A stretch of DNA of 7,030 nt, taken from Deinococcus planocerae (lineage in GTDB: Bacteria > Deinococcota > Deinococci > Deinococcales > Deinococcaceae). The notes under the pieces are model-generated. The model saw nothing but the letters and a program-made list of their open reading frames with translations, made no database searches and was not told where the DNA came from. Positions 1-7,030 of the stretch are shown here, piece after piece (positions within the stretch are counted from its first letter, which is position 1; each line of letters begins with the position of its first letter). The stretch covers positions 1 to 7,030 of the forward strand of contig NZ_PNOR01000074.1 in NCBI RefSeq assembly GCF_002869765.1. The letters run 5' to 3'. A program made the translations under genes and the position numbers.

Positions 1-29
1 GTCCTTGTAGGCGTGTCCTCGCTTGGGGT

Positions 30-1598
<1,569 letters not shown>

Positions 1599-1608
1599 GG
1601 TTCCCGCC

Positions 1609-2574
1609 ATGCAACCGAACACCATCCGCATCGCCCACGGCGTTTTCTACGTCACCGACCTTGCGCGGTCCCGGCGCTTCTACGTGGACCTGCTCGGCCT
1701 GAACGTCCTGCACGAGACCGAGGGTGCCCTGTACCTGCGCGCCAACGAGGACCGCGAGTGGACGCTCAAGCTCGAACTCGCCCCCGAGGCGGGCGTCAAG
1801 CACCTCGCCTATCGGGTGGGAACGACCGCCGACCTCGACGCCCTTGTGCAGTTCCTCGACGGGCAGGGCATCCCGCACCGCTGGGAGATGGAGGTGGACC
1901 GTCCCCGTCTGCTGCGCTTTCAGGACCCCTACGGCGTTCCCGTCGCGTTCTACGCGGAGTCGGTCAAGCACCCCTGGCTGCTTCAGGACTACCACCTGCA
2001 CCGGGGCGCGGGCCTGCAACGCATCGACCACATCAACGTGATGACGCCGGACGTGGAAGGCGTGATGCGCTGGTATATGGATCACCTGGGCTTCCGCCTG
2101 AGTGAGTACACGGAAGACGAGCACGGCAAGATCTGGGCCGCCTGGATTCAGCGCCGGGGCAGCGTACACGACCTCGCGCTTACCAACGGCACGGGGCCGA
2201 GGTTGCACCACTTCGCCTACTGGATGCCCGACATGCAGAGCATCATCCGTGCCTGCGACATCCTGGCGGGTGCCCGGATGCCGGAGCACATCGAGCGCGG
2301 CCCCGGTCGGCACGGCATCTCCAATGCGTTCTTCCTCTACATCCGCGACCCCGACGGGCACCGCATCGAGCTATACACCAGCGACTACGTGACGGTGGAC
2401 CCCGACTTCGAGCCGATCCGCTGGTCCCTGAACGACCCCCGGCGGCAGACCCTCTGGGGCGCCAGGACGCCGAGGAGCTGGTTCGAGGAGGGCTCGCTGC
2501 TGGAAGCCTTCGACGGCGGCTGGGTGACCCCGCAGGAGGGCGAGTTGCGGGGGCTGCCGGTGCATGTGATTTAG
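1609..2574 (+). CDS. hpaD: 3,4-dihydroxyphenylacetate 2,3-dioxygenase
   Basis: This is an extradiol dioxygenase of the vicinal-oxygen-chelate (type I) superfamily that opens homoprotocatechuate to 5-carboxymethyl-2-hydroxymuconate semialdehyde. The 321 aa form two VOC modules: an N-terminal one (about 5-120, IAHGVFYVTDLARSRRFYVD) and a catalytic C-terminal one (about 135-265, IDHINVMTPDVEGVMRWY). The 2-His-1-Glu metal site is visible as H141, H201 (in LHHFAYW) and E254 (in HRIELYTSDY). N143, H187, Y244 and H235 line up, from memory, with second-sphere residues N157, H200, Y257 and H248 of the Brevibacterium fuscum enzyme. The metal could be Fe(II) or Mn(II); sequence alone does not decide. 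It is unrelated to the LigB-type (type II) HpaD of E. coli, so the symbol denotes function only. The Shine-Dalgarno GAGG (1597-1600) overlaps the hpaB stop codon, 8 nt before ATG, suggesting translational coupling. The C-terminal tail after 265 is typical of this subfamily. Confidence 0.94.
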   Translation: MQPNTIRIAHGVFYVTDLARSRRFYVDLLGLNVLHETEGALYLRANEDREWTLKLELAPEAGVKHLAYRVGTTADLDALVQFLDGQGIPHRWEMEVDRPRLLRFQDPYGVPVAFYAESVKHPWLLQDYHLHRGAGLQRIDHINVMTPDVEGVMRWYMDHLGFRLSEYTEDEHGKIWAAWIQRRGSVHDLALTNGTGPRLHHFAYWMPDMQSIIRACDILAGARMPEHIERGPGRHGISNAFFLYIRDPDGHRIELYTSDYVTVDPDFEPIRWSLNDPRRQTLWGARTPRSWFEEGSLLEAFDGGWVTPQEGELRGLPVHVI

Positions 2575-2583
2575 GTGGAGGGC

Positions 2584-2685
2584 GACCCCTCCCCCGCTTC
2601 GCGGGGACCTCCCCTTAAAAGGGAGGCAAGGGTCAAACCTGGCTCCCCTCTAAGGGGAGCTGTCCGCGCAGCGGACTGAGGGGTC
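2584..2685. repeat. Inverted-repeat element of four hairpins
   Basis: This 102-bp element fills most of the hpaD-hpaG gap. The left arm (2584-2627) and right arm (2641-2685) are imperfect reverse complements joined by a 13-nt centre. Each arm itself contains two hairpins. Left: CCCCGC/GCGGGG (2592-2606, loop TTC) and CCTCCC/GGGAGG (2608-2626). Right: GCTCCCCT/AGGGGAGC (2642-2660, loop CTA) and GTCCGC/GCGGAC (2662-2676, loop GCA). The arms differ in sequence while keeping the stems paired. The layout resembles the small interspersed palindromic repeats found in many bacterial genomes, so more copies elsewhere in the genome are expected. No ORF lies inside it. In an operon transcript it could stabilise, process or attenuate RNA; none of this is shown by the sequence. 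Confidence 0.85.
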
Positions 2686-2726
2686 CGCCCGTGACCTCAC
2701 CACTCCTCACCCAGAAAGGCCCGACC

Positions 2727-3512
2727 ATGAAAACCGCCCGTTTCCTCTCCCGCGGACGCCTGCACCAGGGCACCCTGAAAAATGACCTGCTTATCGACGC
2801 GGCGGGCGAAGGCCATCACCCCGACGACGTGCAATTCCTGCTTCCCGTCACCCCCGGCAAGGTCATCGCCCTCGCCCTGAACTACGCTGACCACGTGGCG
2901 GAGCTGGGCTTCAAGACGCCCGAGGAACCCGTGATGTTCCTCAAGCCGAACACCAGCCTTCTCCCCCACCGGGGAACCGTGGAGTACCCGCGCGGCGCGC
3001 AGTTCATGCACTACGAGGTCGAACTCGGCATCGTGATCGGGCGCAACGCCCGGCGGGTGAAGGCGAAGGACGCGGCGGACTACATCGGCGGGTACACCAT
3101 CGCCAACGATCTGGTCGTGCGCGATTACGTCTCGAACTACTACCGCCCCCCCATGCGGGCGAAAGGCTGGGACACCTTCGGACCGCTCGGGCCGTACCTG
3201 GTCAGCGCCGACGAGGTGCCCGACCCGTACAACCTCGGGCTGCGGGCGTACGTGAACGGGGAACTGCGGCAGGAAGGCTCCACCCGCGACATGATCCTCA
3301 AGGGTCCCGAGCTGATCGAGTTCATGTCCCGCTTCATGACGCTGGAGGCCGGGGACGTGATCCTCACCGGCACCCCCAAGGGCGTCTCGCACGTCCACCC
3401 GGGCGACGTGATGCGCATGGAGATCGACGGGTTAGGCGCCCTGGAGAACGACGTGCAGTGGGAGACGGACGCCGCCGAGCCCCTCATCGCCCAGGAAGGC
3501 GTGCGACAGTAG
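2727..3512 (+). CDS. hpaG: FAH-family decarboxylase/isomerase of the homoprotocatechuate pathway
   Basis: This is a fumarylacetoacetate-hydrolase-fold enzyme expected to decarboxylate 5-carboxymethyl-2-oxohex-3-ene-1,7-dioate (OPET) and/or isomerise 2-hydroxyhepta-2,4-diene-1,7-dioate. It has 261 aa. The metal site is readable: E97 and E99 in HYEVELGIVIG and D128 in GGYTIANDLVVRDY, followed by YYRPPMRAKGWDTFGP (K146), NGELRQEGSTRDM and LTGTPKGV. The stretch from GGYTIAND onward resembles the C-terminal half of the duplicated E. coli HpaG/HpcE (about 430 aa). This protein is one FAH unit, as in HpaG2-type proteins. The ATG at 2727 is chosen because AAAGG lies 7 nt upstream and the family begins there; a GTG at 2691 in frame would add 12 unconserved residues and abut the repeat. 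hpaF follows after 17 nt. Whether this single unit does both reactions cannot be read from sequence. Confidence 0.9.
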   Translation: MKTARFLSRGRLHQGTLKNDLLIDAAGEGHHPDDVQFLLPVTPGKVIALALNYADHVAELGFKTPEEPVMFLKPNTSLLPHRGTVEYPRGAQFMHYEVELGIVIGRNARRVKAKDAADYIGGYTIANDLVVRDYVSNYYRPPMRAKGWDTFGPLGPYLVSADEVPDPYNLGLRAYVNGELRQEGSTRDMILKGPELIEFMSRFMTLEAGDVILTGTPKGVSHVHPGDVMRMEIDGLGALENDVQWETDAAEPLIAQEGVRQ

Positions 3513-3517
3513 GCCCC

Positions 3518-3522
3518 GGAGG
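3518..3522 (+). promoter_or_regulatory. Shine-Dalgarno fixing the TTG start of hpaF
   Basis: GGAGG sits 7 nt upstream of TTG 3530, the ideal spacing. It directly supports the rare TTG start over the in-frame ATG at 3458 inside hpaG. Confidence 0.85.
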
Positions 3523-3529
3523 TTTCCCC

Positions 3530-3916
3530 TTGCCGCACGTCATCATCGAATACACCGACAACCTCAAGGGCGAGACGGACATTCCCACGCTGCTGGAGGA
3601 CATCCATCGGGTGCTGATCGGTCACGCGGAAGTGTTTCCTGTCGGCGGCATCCGCTCGCGCGCCGTCGCCCTGCACGACTACCGGGTCGCGGACGGGCGG
3701 GAGGACGACGCCTTCGTCCACGTCACCCTCAAGATCGGCGCGGGCCGCAGCGACGAGGTGAAGAAACAGGTCGGCGACGAGCTGTTCGGCGTGATCAAGG
3801 CGCACTTCGCGGAGCTGTTCGCGCGGCGGTACCTCGCCCTCTCGATGGAACTCCAGGAGTTCAGCGAGGCGGGCACGTACAAGCACAACAACATCCACGC
3901 CCGTTTTAAGAAGTAG
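3530..3916 (+). CDS. hpaF: 5-carboxymethyl-2-hydroxymuconate delta-isomerase
   Basis: This is a tautomerase-superfamily enzyme (CHMI) that ketonises 5-carboxymethyl-2-hydroxymuconate. It has 128 aa, against 126 in E. coli. The mature protein must begin with proline, the catalytic base after Met removal; the chosen start gives [12 protein letters not shown], the same opening as E. coli CHMI (MPHFIVE). Other family landmarks are GGIRSRAV (R41 and R43 counted after Met removal), [25 protein letters not shown] and the C-terminal [10 protein letters not shown]. The start codon is TTG with GGAGG 7 nt upstream. An in-frame ATG at 3458 would add 24 residues overlapping the hpaG end and bury the catalytic proline, so it is rejected. 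It lies 17 nt after hpaG and 22 nt before hpaH, clearly co-transcribed. The family is a homotrimer in the cytoplasm. Confidence 0.93.
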   Translation: MPHVIIEYTDNLKGETDIPTLLEDIHRVLIGHAEVFPVGGIRSRAVALHDYRVADGREDDAFVHVTLKIGAGRSDEVKKQVGDELFGVIKAHFAELFARRYLALSMELQEFSEAGTYKHNNIHARFKK

Positions 3917-3938
3917 GGCGGGAAGATCAAGGGACCGA

Positions 3939-4745
3939 ATGCTGACCGACACCCAACTCCAAGACGCCGCCGCCCGCCTGAACGAGGCGGAGAAGACCCG
4001 GCGGCAGATTCGCCAACTTTCCCTGGAATACCCGGACATCACCATCGACGACGCCTACCGCATCCAGCGCGCGTGGGTAGACCTGAAGCTGGGTGAGGGC
4101 CGCACCCTCTACGGGCACAAGATCGGCCTGACCTCCCGCGCCATGCAGATGTCCTCGAACATCACCGAGCCCGACTACGGCGCGCTTCTCGACGACATGG
4201 TGTTTCCGGAAGGCTCCGAGATTCCCACCTCGCGCTTCATCGTCCCGAAGGTGGAGGTCGAACTCGCCTTCCTGCTGGAGCGGGACCTGAGCGGGCCGAA
4301 CTGCACGGTCTTCGACGTGCTTGGGGCGTCCAGTTACGTGGTGCCCGCCATCGAGATCATCGACGCGCGCATCGAGCGCATCGACCGGGAGAGCGGCGTG
4401 ACCCGCAAGGTGTTCGACACCATCAGCGACAACGCGGCGAACGCGGGCATCATCCTGGGGGGGCGTCCCGTGCGGCCTCACGACGTGGACCTGCGCTGGG
4501 TCGGCGCGCTGCTGTACCGGAACGGCGTGATCGAGGAGACGGGTGTGGCGGCGGGGGTCCTGAACCACCCGGCGACCGGCGTGGCGTGGCTGGCGAACAA
4601 ACTCTGGCCGCACGGCGTGACGCTCAGAGCGGGGCAGGTCATCCTGGCAGGGTCGTTCACGCGGCCCGTCGACGCGCAGCCCGGCGACACCTTCCACGCG
4701 GACTACGGCCCCCTGGGCGGCGTGGCCTTCCGGTTCGCCCCATGA
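3939..4745 (+). CDS. hpaH: 2-oxo-hept-4-ene-1,7-dioate hydratase
   Basis: This is a divalent-metal-dependent hydratase of the MhpD/HpaH branch of the FAH fold. It adds water to 2-oxohept-4-ene-1,7-dioate to give 4-hydroxy-2-oxoheptane-1,7-dioate. The length is 268 aa, against about 267 in E. coli. The metal ligands E106 and E108 (in [14 protein letters not shown]) and E139 (in [11 protein letters not shown]) fall at the same numbers as in E. coli MhpD/HpaH. K61 in YGHKIGLTS and the C-terminal [13 protein letters not shown] are also family features. The N-terminus (about 1-45) has the helical [18 protein letters not shown] segment usual for the family. The ATG is preceded by a closely spaced AAGGGA (4 nt). 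The gene overlaps hpaI by 4 nt (ATGA), a sign of translational coupling between the last two pathway steps. Confidence 0.94.
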   Translation: MLTDTQLQDAAARLNEAEKTRRQIRQLSLEYPDITIDDAYRIQRAWVDLKLGEGRTLYGHKIGLTSRAMQMSSNITEPDYGALLDDMVFPEGSEIPTSRFIVPKVEVELAFLLERDLSGPNCTVFDVLGASSYVVPAIEIIDARIERIDRESGVTRKVFDTISDNAANAGIILGGRPVRPHDVDLRWVGALLYRNGVIEETGVAAGVLNHPATGVAWLANKLWPHGVTLRAGQVILAGSFTRPVDAQPGDTFHADYGPLGGVAFRFAP

Positions 4746-5545
4746 GCGAGATCGCCAACCCCTTCCTGCGGGCCCTGCGCGCGCGTGAACTCCAGGTGGG
4801 CCTCTGGCTGGCCCTGGCCGACCCCTACTGCGCGGAGGTGTGCGCGGGGGCGGGTTTCGACTGGCTCCTCATCGACGGCGAGCACGCCCCGAACGACGTG
4901 CGCTCCACGTTGAGCCAGCTTCAGGCGGTCGCACCCCATCCCGTCGCGCCCATCGTCCGCCCGGTGGTCGGGGAGACGTGGCTGATCAAGCAATACCTCG
5001 ACCTGGGTGTCCAGACGCTGCTCGTTCCGATGGTGGAGACGGCGGAGCAGGCCCGCGCGCTCGTGGCGGCGACCCGCTACCCTCCTCGCGGCGTGCGGGG
5101 CGTCGGCAGCGCCCTGGCCCGCGCCTCACGCTGGAACCGCGTCCCCGACTACCTGCACCGCGCCGACGACGAAATCTGCCTGCTCGTGCAGGTCGAGAGC
5201 CGCCGCGGCCTGGAGAATCTGGAGGAGATCGCCGCCGTGGAGGGGGTGGAGGGCGTGTTCATCGGGCCCGCCGACCTGAGCGCCAGCCTGGGGCATCTGG
5301 GCAGGCCGGGCCACCAGGAGGTCCAGGACGCCATCGGGCGGGCGATTGCGACCATCGTCGCCTCTGGCAAGGCGGCGGGCATCCTGTCGAGCGACGAGGC
5401 GCAGGCGCGGGGGTACATCGCCCAGGGCTGCACCTTCGTGGCGGTGGGGGTGGACGTGAGCCTGCTCGCCCGCGCCACCGGGGACCTCGCGGCGCGCTTC
5501 GGACGGGGGGGGCGGACCTCCTCCGGGTCGGGGGGCGTCTACTGA
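4742..5545 (+). CDS. hpaI: 4-hydroxy-2-oxoheptane-1,7-dioate aldolase
   Basis: This is a class II (metal-dependent) pyruvate aldolase of the HpcH/HpaI family that splits the last intermediate into pyruvate and succinic semialdehyde. It has 267 aa, against 262 in E. coli. [15 protein letters not shown] holds D45 and H48, PIVRP holds R73, LVQVES holds E152 and FIGPADLS holds D178. These are the E. coli residues H45, R70, E149 and D175 shifted uniformly by three. [18 protein letters not shown] is the long family signature. The C-terminus ends in GVY as in E. coli, which shows that the G8 run at 5505-5512 has not shifted the frame. The ATG at 4742 lies within the hpaH stop (ATGA), and the preceding sequence has only a weak ribosome site, so reinitiation is likely. 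It is the last gene of the cluster. Confidence 0.95.
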   Translation: MSEIANPFLRALRARELQVGLWLALADPYCAEVCAGAGFDWLLIDGEHAPNDVRSTLSQLQAVAPHPVAPIVRPVVGETWLIKQYLDLGVQTLLVPMVETAEQARALVAATRYPPRGVRGVGSALARASRWNRVPDYLHRADDEICLLVQVESRRGLENLEEIAAVEGVEGVFIGPADLSASLGHLGRPGHQEVQDAIGRAIATIVASGKAAGILSSDEAQARGYIAQGCTFVAVGVDVSLLARATGDLAARFGRGGRTSSGSGGVY

Positions 5546-5687
5546 GGAACGGGCGGGGGCCCGGAGTGGGGTCACGCTCCGCCGCGCCCAGGTCCTCCAG
5601 TCGCCGGGCCAGCTTCGGCCCGCCCGCCACGTTCAGCGGGCAGACAGACCCACGGTAAAGGACCCGGGCTCCCGGGCTCTGGCCCGC
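5546..5687. other. Convergent intergenic spacer with GC-rich hairpins
   Basis: This 142-nt spacer lies between the 3' ends of hpaI (+) and the antiporter (-). It contains a hairpin CGGGCC/GGCCCG (5605-5622, loop AGCTTC) and a tight palindrome CCCGGG-CT-CCCGGG (5663-5676). Either could act as a two-way transcription barrier. Neither is followed by a T-run on either strand, so I do not call an intrinsic terminator. On the minus strand the frame after the antiporter stop stays open and reads like protein (GGPKLARRLEDLGAAE at about 5583-5630), possibly a gene remnant. Confidence 0.4.
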
Positions 5688-6611
5688 TCACCCCGGGCCG
5701 CCCAGGATCGCGACGACGTAGGCGACGTACAGGGCGAGGAGCACCACACCCCGCCCGCGCCCGATCCAGCCCGCGCGGGTGGGCCACGTCACCGCGACGG
5801 TGAGCAGGCCGAAGAGCAGCCCCACCGCGACGGTGCGCCAGTCGAGCGCGATGGGGGTGATCAGAGCCGCCACGCTCACGATGAAGAGGGTGTTGAAGAT
5901 GTTGCTCCCGAGGATGGTGCCCAGGCCCAGATCGGCGTGCCCGCGCCACTTGGCGATCAGGGTGGTGGCGAGCTCGGGGGTGCTCGTCGCCAGCGCCACC
6001 ACGGTCGCTCCCACGACGAACTTGTCGAGCTCCCAGGCCGCGGCGAGGCCCTGCGCCCCCACCACGATCAATCGGCCCGCCAGGACGAGCAGCGCCAGAC
6101 CGAGCAGGCTCAGCCCCACGACCGGGCCGCGCCGCAGCGGGCCGCCCTCCTCGACTGCTCCCCGCTGACGCCGGGCCTCGCGCACCACGGCGGCGAGCCA
6201 CGCGGCGAAGAGGGCCAGGAAGAGCCCCGCGTCGAGGCGCGAGACCTCCCCGTCGAGCACGACCGCGAGGGTCAGCAGCGGCGTGAGCAGGGCGACCGGG
6301 AAGTCCCGCCGCACGCTGTCACGCGGGGCCGCCATCCCGGAGAGCAGCAGGGCGGCGCCCAGGATCAGCCCGACGTTGGCGACGTTCGTGCCCACGGCGT
6401 CTCCCAGCGCGATGTCGGGCACGCCCGCCGCCCCGGCATTCACGGCGACCGCGAGTTCCGGGCTGGAGGTGGCGAAGGCCGCCACCGTCACGCCGATCAG
6501 GTGGGCGGGGACCCGGGCGAGCCGCGCCAGCCCGGTCGCGCCGCGCACGAACAGCTCGCCGCCGAGCACGGCGCACACCACGCCCAGCGCGAGCAGGAGG
6601 GCAGGGGACAT
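5688..6611 (-). CDS. Calcium/sodium (cation) antiporter, CaCA family
   Basis: This is an inner-membrane exchanger of the Ca2+:cation antiporter superfamily, YrbG-like, with 307 aa and about ten hydrophobic segments arranged as two halves. The alpha-1 repeat (about 38-90) carries GVTVAAFATSSPELAVAV (E52) followed by GDAVGTNVANVGLILG. The alpha-2 repeat (about 196-253) carries VGATVVALATSTPELATT (E213) followed by GTILGSNIFNTLF (N237). These ATS-S/T-PE and G-S/T-N motifs form the ion site in the family. A polar, charged loop (about 143-163, REARRQRGAVEEGG) separates the halves. Ca2+ versus another divalent ion cannot be told from sequence. The ATG at 6611 is chosen because it starts the first hydrophobic helix (MSPALLLALGVV); the frame stays open far upstream only through GC bias across the riboswitch region. 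No clear Shine-Dalgarno precedes it. It converges with hpaI and diverges from the riboswitch-Usp unit. Confidence 0.9.
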   Translation of the reverse strand: MSPALLLALGVVCAVLGGELFVRGATGLARLARVPAHLIGVTVAAFATSSPELAVAVNAGAAGVPDIALGDAVGTNVANVGLILGAALLLSGMAAPRDSVRRDFPVALLTPLLTLAVVLDGEVSRLDAGLFLALFAAWLAAVVREARRQRGAVEEGGPLRRGPVVGLSLLGLALLVLAGRLIVVGAQGLAAAWELDKFVVGATVVALATSTPELATTLIAKWRGHADLGLGTILGSNIFNTLFIVSVAALITPIALDWRTVAVGLLFGLLTVAVTWPTRAGWIGRGRGVVLLALYVAYVVAILGGPG

Positions 6612-6617
6612 GGCCCA

Positions 6618-6623
6618 GGAATA
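6618..6623 (-). promoter_or_regulatory. Possible -10 element of the antiporter gene
   Basis: On the minus strand TATTCC lies 6 nt upstream of the antiporter ATG and no Shine-Dalgarno is visible. That layout would suit a leaderless transcript, a form common in Deinococcus. No convincing -35 was found 17 nt further up, and the last base departs from TANNNT. Weak. Confidence 0.2.
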
Positions 6624-6695
6624 CCACGTGGCGCCCCGAACGGAAGAGTTTGGCGGGGGTGAAGAGGGGGCCACCGTGTTCACATGTCGCGCCCG

Positions 6696-6701
6696 TACGC
6701 T
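6696..6701 (+). promoter_or_regulatory. Possible -10 element for the riboswitch transcript
   Basis: TACGCT matches TANNNT and would place the transcription start near 6708, just at the 5' edge of the riboswitch. A TTCACA at 6679-6684 resembles a -35 box but is only 11 nt away, too close for a standard promoter. The position is the main support. Confidence 0.3.
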
Positions 6702-6706
6702 GAGGG

Positions 6707-6800
6707 CACAACCGCGGGGGAGTAGCCGCCTGAGAGCAGGTGCGCGCGCCGTCAGTCCGAAAGCAACGCTTTCCGGCGCTTCGCAGCGAGGGCCAGACCC
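6707..6800 (+). promoter_or_regulatory. yybP-ykoY manganese riboswitch
   Basis: The conserved yybP-ykoY core can be read by eye. GGGGGAGTAGCC (6716-6727) is the hallmark 5' segment. P2 is CGCCTG/CAGGTG (6727-6742, AGAG loop, one G-U pair). P3 is GCGCCG/CGGCGC (6746-6751 with 6774-6779) and carries the CGTCA signature at 6750-6754. It is capped by a 6-bp stem GAAAGC/GCTTTC (6759-6773, loop AAC). The 3' segment GGCCAGACCC (6791-6800) pairs back through GGC with GCC and CCC with GGG, closing P1. From memory, the order and motifs match the Lactococcus and E. coli mntP/alx examples, which sense Mn2+ (alx also responds to pH). P4 is at most a short CGCT/AGCG stem. It lies on the same strand as the 16-codon ORF and the Usp gene downstream, so it should control them. 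Confidence 0.88.
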
Positions 6801-6816
6801 ACAGAGGAGGTGTGAC

Positions 6817-6867
6817 ATGCGTCCGTCCACTCGGGTCTGGCCCCGGTTCCTGCGGCACTCGGCGTAA
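6817..6867 (+). CDS. Putative 16-aa leader peptide
   Basis: This is a short ORF, MRPSTRVWPRFLRHSA, starting 16 nt after the riboswitch. AGGAGG (6805-6810) sits 6 nt before the ATG, the strongest Shine-Dalgarno in the window. I recognise no family. It is basic (four Arg) and has no membrane segment. Its position between a riboswitch and a stress-protein gene suggests a leader whose translation relays the switch to the downstream gene, but this is inference. Half of its Shine-Dalgarno can pair with 6707-6713. It could instead be a chance ORF. Confidence 0.45.
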   Translation: MRPSTRVWPRFLRHSA

Positions 6868-6883
6868 CACGGCCACCACTGGG

Positions 6884-6917
6884 CACGGCCCCCGCGCCGT
6901 GGGGAGGGTTCCCCATG
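6884..6917 (+). promoter_or_regulatory. Two overlapping hairpins at the Usp start codon
   Basis: CGTGGGGA/TCCCCATG (6898-6905 with 6910-6917, GGGT loop, one G-U pair) places the Usp ATG in a stem and its GGAGG across the stem and loop, so it would block translation. An upstream hairpin CACGGC/GCCGTG (6884-6901) shares bases 6898-6901 and would compete with it. GC-rich DNA yields such pairs easily, so the support is moderate. Confidence 0.45.
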
Positions 6918-7030
6918 TTCCACGCCATTCTGGTTCCGGTCGACGGCTCGGGCACGGGCAACCGCGCCGCGAGCGGGGCCCTCGCGCTCGCCGGGCGGCT
7001 CGGCGCCCGCGTCACCTTCCTGCACGTGCC
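6915..7030 (+). CDS. Universal stress protein (UspA) family, 5' part only
   Basis: The first 38 codons of a Usp-domain protein are present; the gene continues past the right edge. MFHAILVPVDGSGTGNRA is the typical Usp beta1 strand with the VDGS nucleotide-loop residues. It is followed by an amphipathic helix (AASGALALAGRLG) and beta2 (ARVTFLHV). The protein may be a single Usp domain, a tandem Usp, or a Usp domain fused to something else; the window does not tell. GGAGG (6903-6907) lies 7 nt before the ATG and supports this start. Its leader carries a Mn2+ riboswitch and a 16-codon ORF, which is unusual company for a Usp gene. The true target may also include genes further downstream. Confidence 0.85.
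   Translation, partial: MFHAILVPVDGSGTGNRAASGALALAGRLGARVTFLHV

Noticed and set aside
2691..2726. GTG 2691 as the hpaG start
   Set aside because: It adds 12 residues unlike the family and lies against the repeat. ATG 2727 has AAAGG at good spacing and gives the expected N-terminus.
5505..5512. G8 run near the end of hpaI as a frameshift or phase-variation site
   Set aside because: The frame reads through to the conserved GVY terminus at the expected length, so the gene is intact. Runs of G are common at this GC content and there is no sign of variation.
5663..5676. Intrinsic terminator between hpaI and the antiporter
   Set aside because: The palindrome is strong, but the loop is only 2-4 nt and no T-run follows on either strand.
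6679..6684. TTCACA as a -35 box paired with TACGCT
   Set aside because: The 11-nt spacing is too short for a standard sigma70-type promoter, so only the -10-like element is listed, with low confidence.
6612..7025. N-terminal extension of the antiporter frame to 7025
   Set aside because: The extension crosses the riboswitch and the Usp start on the opposite strand, has no membrane character, and the first hydrophobic helix begins exactly at ATG 6611.

Overview
The window is GC-rich, densely coding DNA that reads as a bacterial chromosome. A Deinococcus-Thermus host is my best guess. It rests on the Thermus-like HpaB active-site layout, the GC-rich codon use and the style of the intergenic repeat. 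It is an inference, not a demonstrated assignment.

Positions 30-5545 (+ strand) hold a catabolic gene cluster for 4-hydroxyphenylacetate through homoprotocatechuate meta-cleavage. The order is hpaB (oxygenase), hpaD (extradiol ring-cleavage dioxygenase), hpaG-type FAH-family decarboxylase/isomerase, hpaF (tautomerase-fold isomerase), hpaH (hydratase) and hpaI (class II aldolase). Spacing is operon-like: 10 nt, then 152 nt, 17 nt, 22 nt and a 4-nt ATGA overlap. Together the products hydroxylate the ring, open it, and process the chain to pyruvate plus succinic semialdehyde. Two parts of the route are absent from the window: the semialdehyde dehydrogenase (hpaE) and the flavin reductase partner of HpaB (hpaC). 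The only wide gap, between hpaD and hpaG, is filled by a 102-bp inverted repeat made of four small hairpins.

Positions 5546-5687 are a short convergent spacer with GC-rich hairpins but no clear terminator. Positions 5688-6611 (- strand) encode a cation/Ca2+ antiporter of the CaCA family with two alpha repeats.

Positions 6612-6914 hold no large gene but are rich in signals. On the + strand there is a recognisable yybP-ykoY (Mn2+-sensing) riboswitch at about 6707-6800. A 16-codon ORF with a perfect Shine-Dalgarno follows at once, and then a hairpin that buries the start codon of a universal stress protein (Usp) gene running off the right edge from 6915. A manganese riboswitch placed ahead of a Usp gene, beside a divergently transcribed cation antiporter, is the most interesting part of the window.
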